Below the pieces are notes generated by a model. That model was not told the DNA's origin. It did no database searches and saw only the letters and a program-made list of their open reading frames with translations. A stretch of DNA of 13,512 nt, taken from NCBI RefSeq assembly GCF_000003605.2, contig NW_003149267.1, positions 224,203 through 237,714 on the forward strand, in the 5' to 3' direction. Shown here piece after piece: positions 10,701-13,512 of this stretch. The stretch's first letter is position 1, and each line of letters opens with the position of its first letter. The position numbers and the translations under genes are program-made. Origin of the DNA: Saccoglossus kowalevskii. Lineage: Eukaryota; Hemichordata; Enteropneusta; Harrimaniidae.

Positions 10701-10929
10701 TTGTCAACGTACATTGTTTCAATATTATGACGTATATGGGGGATTAAATAAAGACATCGCTTGTAAGAATTACGTCAGTACAAATTGTGATGTCACTAAT
10801 AACAATCACACAATATCATGCTATGACGTAGATATTTATACTGCATCCGATATCGAATGCAGGAGATCGGACAATGACACAATACGATGTGGAAGTGACT
10901 TCATAATGAGAACAAACTGTCATGCTTGA
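7706..10929 (+). CDS. Unrecognised type II single-pass membrane protein with eight-cysteine ectodomain
   Basis: Exons 7706-8176, 8988-9174 and 10658-10929 join in phase (donors gtaaat and gtaaca; both acceptors tttcag; E220 split) to 309 residues ending at TGA. Residues 1-157 are hydrophilic and probably disordered, with a basic patch KRRRYRPPK (19-27) and a Ser/Glu/Asp-rich stretch at about 122-148 (SEDEHEK, SDIESEEDS). A hydrophobic helix at about 190-213 has glycines at 198, 202, 203, 207 and 211, forming overlapping GxxxG motifs. Lys/Arg residues precede the helix and no signal peptide is seen, so an N-in, C-out topology is inferred. Residues 220-309 contain eight cysteines (228, 235, 255, 263, 274, 287, 297, 307), enough for four disulfides, and N-glycosylation sequons at N269 and N292. 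The start is the first ATG in the open frame (context ACAATAATGC). I recognise no family; a receptor, ligand or adhesion role would be guesswork. Confidence 0.7.
8822..8904. other. Intronic foldback / pre-miRNA-like hairpin
   Basis: Within intron 1 of the membrane-protein gene. CATGGGGGTAGAAAA (8839-8853) pairs with TTTTCTACCTCCATG (8860-8874) around the six-base loop GAGATA, with one G-T wobble. TATA (8834-8837) can pair with TATA (8877-8880) after a small internal loop. Farther out, GACAAACT (8822-8829) faces AGTTTGTC (8897-8904). The size is right for a short hairpin RNA, but the stem is only about 19 bp before a large internal loop, so a small foldback repeat is at least as likely. Confidence 0.4.
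9522..10626. repeat. 22-bp minisatellite carrying AP-1 (TGAGTCA) motifs, in intron 2
   Basis: The unit is TTTGAGTCATA followed by ATATCTCCATG, period 22 bp, with about 50 units in all. Units from about 9522 to 9790 are heavily diverged; those from about 9800 to 10626 are close to consensus, with recurring variants (CCTAG for CCATG, ATAGCATCTCC for ATAATATCTCC). Hand counting gives about 34 perfect TGAGTCA heptamers. The period is not a multiple of three and TAA recurs, so it is not coding. It lies inside the 1483-bp intron 2 and ends about 31 bases before the acceptor of the last exon. Confidence 0.95.
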
Positions 10930-11003
10930 ACGGTATTACATTGGTTTCATGACAGGATGACAGTTTGCACGACCGTGACTTTAAATATGTGGTCGCCTTG
11001 TAA

Positions 11004-11184
11004 TATATGGGAGTCAACTCAAAATATAGGTTCACTTTGAATATGGGAGTCAACTCAAAATATGGGTTTACTTTGAATATGGGAGTCAACTCAAAATATG
11101 GGTTTACTTGGAATATGGGAGTCAACTCAAAATATGGGTTTACTTTGAATATGGGAGTCTACTTAAAATATGGGTTCACCTTTG
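11004..11184. repeat. Satellite block A, period 36 bp
   Basis: Five units, with GGGAGTCAACTC landmarks at 11009, 11045, 11081, 11117 and 11153. Each unit is two ~18-bp halves, ATATGGGAGTCAACTCAAA and ATATGGGTTTACTTTGA. Since 36 is divisible by three, fortuitous 12-residue-repeat ORFs appear on both strands; these are not genes. Confidence 0.95.
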
Positions 11185-11274
11185 AATACTAGTATGGGAG
11201 TCTGCTTAATGTATGGCTTCACATTGAAATATGGGAATATACTTAAAACACCTTCCAATATGGGTTCATCTTGG

Positions 11275-11493
11275 AATATAGAAGTCAACATAAAATATGG
11301 GTTGACTAGGAATGTGGGAACCCACTTAAAATATGGGTTCATCTTAGAATATAGAAGTCAACATAAAATATGGGTTGACTAGGAATGTGGGAACCCACTT
11401 AAAATATGGGTTCATCTTAGAATATAGAAGTCAACATAAAATATGGGTTGACTAGGAATGTGGGAACCCACTTAAAATATGGGTTCATCTTAG
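11275..11493. repeat. Satellite block B, three identical 73-bp units
   Basis: Units start at 11275, 11348 and 11421 with AATATAGAAGTCAACATAAA and end with GGGTTCATCTTAG. The three copies are identical as read by eye. Each contains four ~16-20 bp sub-units of the same type as block A (GAAGTCAAC, GGGTTGACT, GGGAACCCACTT, GGGTTCATC). Confidence 0.95.
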
Positions 11494-11743
11494 AATATGG
11501 GGTTAAATGTGGAATATACCATGTTACCTTGAAATACGGTTAAGAATATGGCAGTCGTTTTTGAAATACGGGGTCAACTTGAAATATGAGAGTAAACTTA
11601 AAATATTGAGTTCGCCTTCAAATATTGGGTCGCTTTGGAGCCTGGCAGTCGCCTTTGAGATATGAAAACTAAAAATATGGGATTCACCTTCGAATTTTGG
11701 GATTGCCTCCAGTAGGGGTTTACCTAGGACCATATAGGAGTCA
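11494..11743. repeat. Degenerate satellite sequence between blocks B and C
   Basis: Irregular, diverged monomers of the AATATGGG / GGTTCACCTT type (for example AAATACGGGGTCAACTTG, AAATATTGAGTTCGCCTTC). No clear higher-order period is visible. Confidence 0.8.
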
Positions 11744-12478
11744 GCTTGGAATACAGGGATTACTAGTACCTCAAATAATAGGATCACATTGGAATATGGG
11801 TTCACCTTAGTACCATATAGAAGTCCGCTTGGAATATAGGGATTACTAGTACTTTAAATAATAGGATCCCCTTAGAATACGGGTTCACCTAGGACCATAT
11901 AGGAGTCAGCTTGGAATATAGGGATTACTAGTACTTTAAATAATAGGATCACCTTAGAATATGGGTTTACCTGGGACCATATAGGAGTCCGCTTGGAATA
12001 CAGGGGTTACTAGTACTTTAAATAATAGGATCACCTTGGAATATGGGTTCACCTGGGACCATATAGGAGTCAGCTTGGAATACAGGGATTACTAGTACTT
12101 TAAATAATAGGATCACCTTAGAATACGGGCTCACCTAGGACCATATAGGAGTCAGCTTGGAATACAGGGGTTACTAGTACTTTAAATAATAGGATCACCT
12201 TAGAATACGGGCTCACCTAGGACCATATAGGAGTCCGCTTGGAATACAGGGATTACTAGTACTTTAAATAATAGGATCACCTTAGAATACGGGCTCACCT
12301 AGGACCATATAGGAGTCCGCTTGGAATACAGGGATTACTAGTACTTTAAATAATAGGATCACCTTAGAATACGGGCTCACCTAGGACCATATAGGAGTCA
12401 GCTTGGAATACAGGGATTACTAGTACTTTAAAGAATAGGATCACCTTGGAATACGGGTTCATCTAGGATCATATAGAG
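11744..12478. repeat. Satellite block C, period 82 bp, about nine units
   Basis: CTTGGAATA landmarks fall at 11744, 11828, 11910, 11992, 12074, 12156, 12238, 12320 and 12402; spacing is 84 once and then exactly 82. The unit comprises four sub-units of about 22, 21, 18 and 21 bp: CTTGGAATACAGGGATTAC.., ..TAATAGGATCAC, CTTAGAATACGGGCTCAC and CTAGGACCATATAGGAGTC. Each unit contains ACTAGT, and most contain CCTAGG. Variants include GAGTCAG/GAGTCCG and AGGGATT/AGGGGTT. The array decays after about 12450. Confidence 0.95.
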
Positions 12479-12844
12479 TATTTGAGTCATCTTGAAATGA
12501 AGCGATCACTCTGAAATTACTTAATTGTATTTTTTGTGAGTGCCAGGTACGATGAGCACAATATATATATAATTTAGCACATAAAAAAACATTTAGTATA
12601 TGTAGATAACTTAGAGTTCATATATCAATTCATCATTCATCAAATCATCTCCAACGTCTGTGTTATAATATATTTGACTCGCCCTAGTTACGCGTAGTGA
12701 CACTAGTTGAACTAATATACACTTGTTATTTCTATCATGTATATAATGTATTCACTGAAAGAACCATTTTTTATAAATGTAACCATGTATGTTTTATATT
12801 CAATCTAGATTATAATGATTTGTTGTAAGCTGAAACGGGTCTAG
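12479..12844. other. AT-rich sequence, no gene seen
   Basis: Non-repetitive, stop-dense sequence between satellite block C and the palindromic element, with a short TA run near 12562-12572. If the membrane-protein transcript is not ended by a variant signal, this would be part of its 3' UTR. Confidence 0.4.
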
Positions 12845-12983
12845 ACTTGCATACAGTCTCTTGTTTATTTTTTGGTGTTTTTTTTTCAATAAAATATAAT
12901 ATGGGAGTGTATAATTGCACACTCCCATGACATTTTATTTTATTGAAAAAACACTAAAAATAAACATGAGACTGTGTGCAAGT
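12845..12983. mobile_element. Palindromic MITE-like element with poly(A) signals
   Basis: The two ~65-bp arms are imperfect reverse complements: ACTTGCATACAGTCTC / GAGACTGTGTGCAAGT at the ends, CAATAAAATA / TATTTTATTG-type sequence mid-arm, and ATGGGAGTGT / ACACTCCCAT around the centre. On the + strand it provides AATAAA at 12888-12893 and 12959-12964; on the - strand it provides an AATAAAATAAA-type string. No coding capacity. It differs in sequence from the foldbacks at 4139 and 4734. Confidence 0.8.
12888..12893 (+). terminator. First canonical AATAAA downstream of the membrane-protein gene
   Basis: I found no AATAAA between the TGA at 10927-10929 and this position, so this hexamer, inside a palindromic element, is a candidate poly(A) signal. 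A variant hexamer closer to the stop is equally possible. Confidence 0.25.
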
Positions 12984-13040
12984 ATAACTATGGAAGGTAC
13001 TAACGGAGTATAACACGGGTCTTATTGCATCACACGCCAC

Positions 13041-13154
13041 ATTGGTTATTGAATTACGTTACTACGCATGCGCTTAGAATACACGATTAACGGGCGCGCT
13101 CTCTGGTGACGACACGTTCTTATGACGTCAATATGACGTAGGTAGACGAAAGCA
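13041..13154 (+). promoter_or_regulatory. TATA-less promoter: inverted CCAAT, NRF1-like and CRE sites
   Basis: ATTGG (inverted CCAAT) at 13041-13045, CGCATGCGC (NRF1-like) at 13065-13073, full palindromic CRE TGACGTCA at 13123-13130 and a second near-CRE TGACGTA at 13134-13140 cluster within 100 bases of an ATG with a signal-peptide reading frame. The stretch is richer in CG dinucleotides than its surroundings. Motif spacing suits a TATA-less promoter with a start site near 13080-13150. Factor binding is inferred from consensus sites only. Confidence 0.5.
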
Positions 13155-13209
13155 ATGTCGTTCAAACAGATAACTTTGTTCGGATGCATAATCGTTCTGC
13201 TTTTGAAAG
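13155..13209 (+). CDS. First coding exon of a secreted/membrane protein gene (signal peptide; partial)
   Basis: The ATG at 13155 (context AAGCAATGT) opens a frame reading MSFKQITLFGCIIVLLLK, a short Lys-containing n-region followed by a hydrophobic core, as in a signal peptide. The frame meets a good donor, G|gtagag, at 13210 (phase 1, next codon probably Gly); reading through gives other residues rather than an immediate stop, so the exon end is a judgement. Its position just downstream of the CRE/NRF1/CCAAT cluster supports a real first exon. No second exon is identified before the window ends, so the product is unknown. Confidence 0.45.
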
Positions 13210-13512
13210 GTAGAGCGTCTTTGAGAAAAAGTGTTTATATTGACAACGACCACTGATCAAAATGAATAATAACGCTATGAACATCGTCTCTTACACGCAC
13301 TTGCGTTAGATGAGTGTCTTGTCACTAGAGGGCGAGATATATAGGAACGGTGTATTAAAAGCGCGTGCACATCTTTCTAGATATATCTGAGTTTATACAT
13401 ATTTAAGAAAGGTAAATAAAATCTAATTCAATAATAGTACTGATAAACTTTGCCAAGTATATATTCAAGGCAAATACTCGTAGGAACGAGTCCGTTATGC
13501 TCTCTAGTTAAA
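13210..13512 (+). other. Probable first intron of the right-edge gene
   Basis: Begins with the donor gtagag. No convincing acceptor plus open exon was found before the window end, and I see no repeats of note. Confidence 0.35.

Noticed and set aside
10618-10929. 103-residue ORF starting at 10618
   Set aside because: Its first 40 bases are minisatellite remnant and polypyrimidine tract; the acceptor at 10657 and phase match show it is the last exon of the 7706 gene.
11007-11382. Repetitive 12-residue-repeat ORFs (MGVNSKYGFTLN type), and antisense ones at 10901-11125
   Set aside because: They arise because the 36-bp satellite period is a multiple of three; both strands are open, there is no start or splice context, and the frames break when the period becomes 73 or 82.
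11524-11805. 93-residue minus-strand ORF
   Set aside because: It lies wholly in degenerate satellite sequence; no domain and no supporting splice sites.
1-13512. tRNA or rRNA genes
   Set aside because: No B-box-like GGTTCGAATCC with a matching A-box and acceptor stem, and no rRNA-like conserved stretch, was seen on either strand.

Overview
This is eukaryotic, intron-bearing nuclear DNA. It is AT-rich, the genes are split by GT-AG introns with matching phases, and the sequence between them is full of short foldback elements and tandem repeats. The best-supported gene (ALG6) is clearly animal-like. The repeat style (GCGAAAATAAATTCC-type AT-rich repeats, CAAAATGGCCGAC-type repeats, palindromic MITE-like elements, minisatellites) suggests a marine invertebrate, perhaps a bivalve mollusc; that placement is inference.

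Bases 1-3545 hold the 3' third of ALG6 on the + strand: four exons (484-554, 1942-2010, 2211-2397, 2909-3115) encoding the C-terminal 177 residues of the ER glucosyltransferase that adds the first glucose to the dolichol-linked N-glycan precursor. One intron carries a 705-bp non-autonomous DNA transposon with near-perfect 105-bp inverted ends (689-1393).

Bases 3546-7705 contain no gene I can support. They hold two related ~135-bp foldback elements (4139-4274, 4734-4868), a degenerate tandem repeat of ~138-151 bp (5988-6345), small palindromes and a possible promoter or 5' leader just before 7706.

Bases 7706-10929 form a three-exon gene that I assembled from splice sites and phases. It encodes a 309-residue single-pass membrane protein with an acidic cytoplasmic N-terminus, a glycine-rich membrane helix and an ~90-residue ectodomain with eight cysteines. 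I do not recognise the family. Its second intron contains a ~1.1-kb minisatellite of 22-bp units, most of which carry a perfect AP-1 motif, TGAGTCA; the array stops about 30 bp before the last exon.

Bases 11004-12480 are a second, unrelated-looking satellite whose blocks have periods of 36, 73 and 82 bp, all apparently built from an ~18-20 bp monomer. A 139-bp palindromic element (12845-12983) follows and supplies the first canonical AATAAA downstream of the membrane-protein gene. The right edge (13041-13209) looks like a TATA-less promoter (CCAAT, NRF1-like, CRE) plus the first coding exon, a signal peptide, of a third gene that runs out of the window. Nothing in the window shows that the three genes work together.
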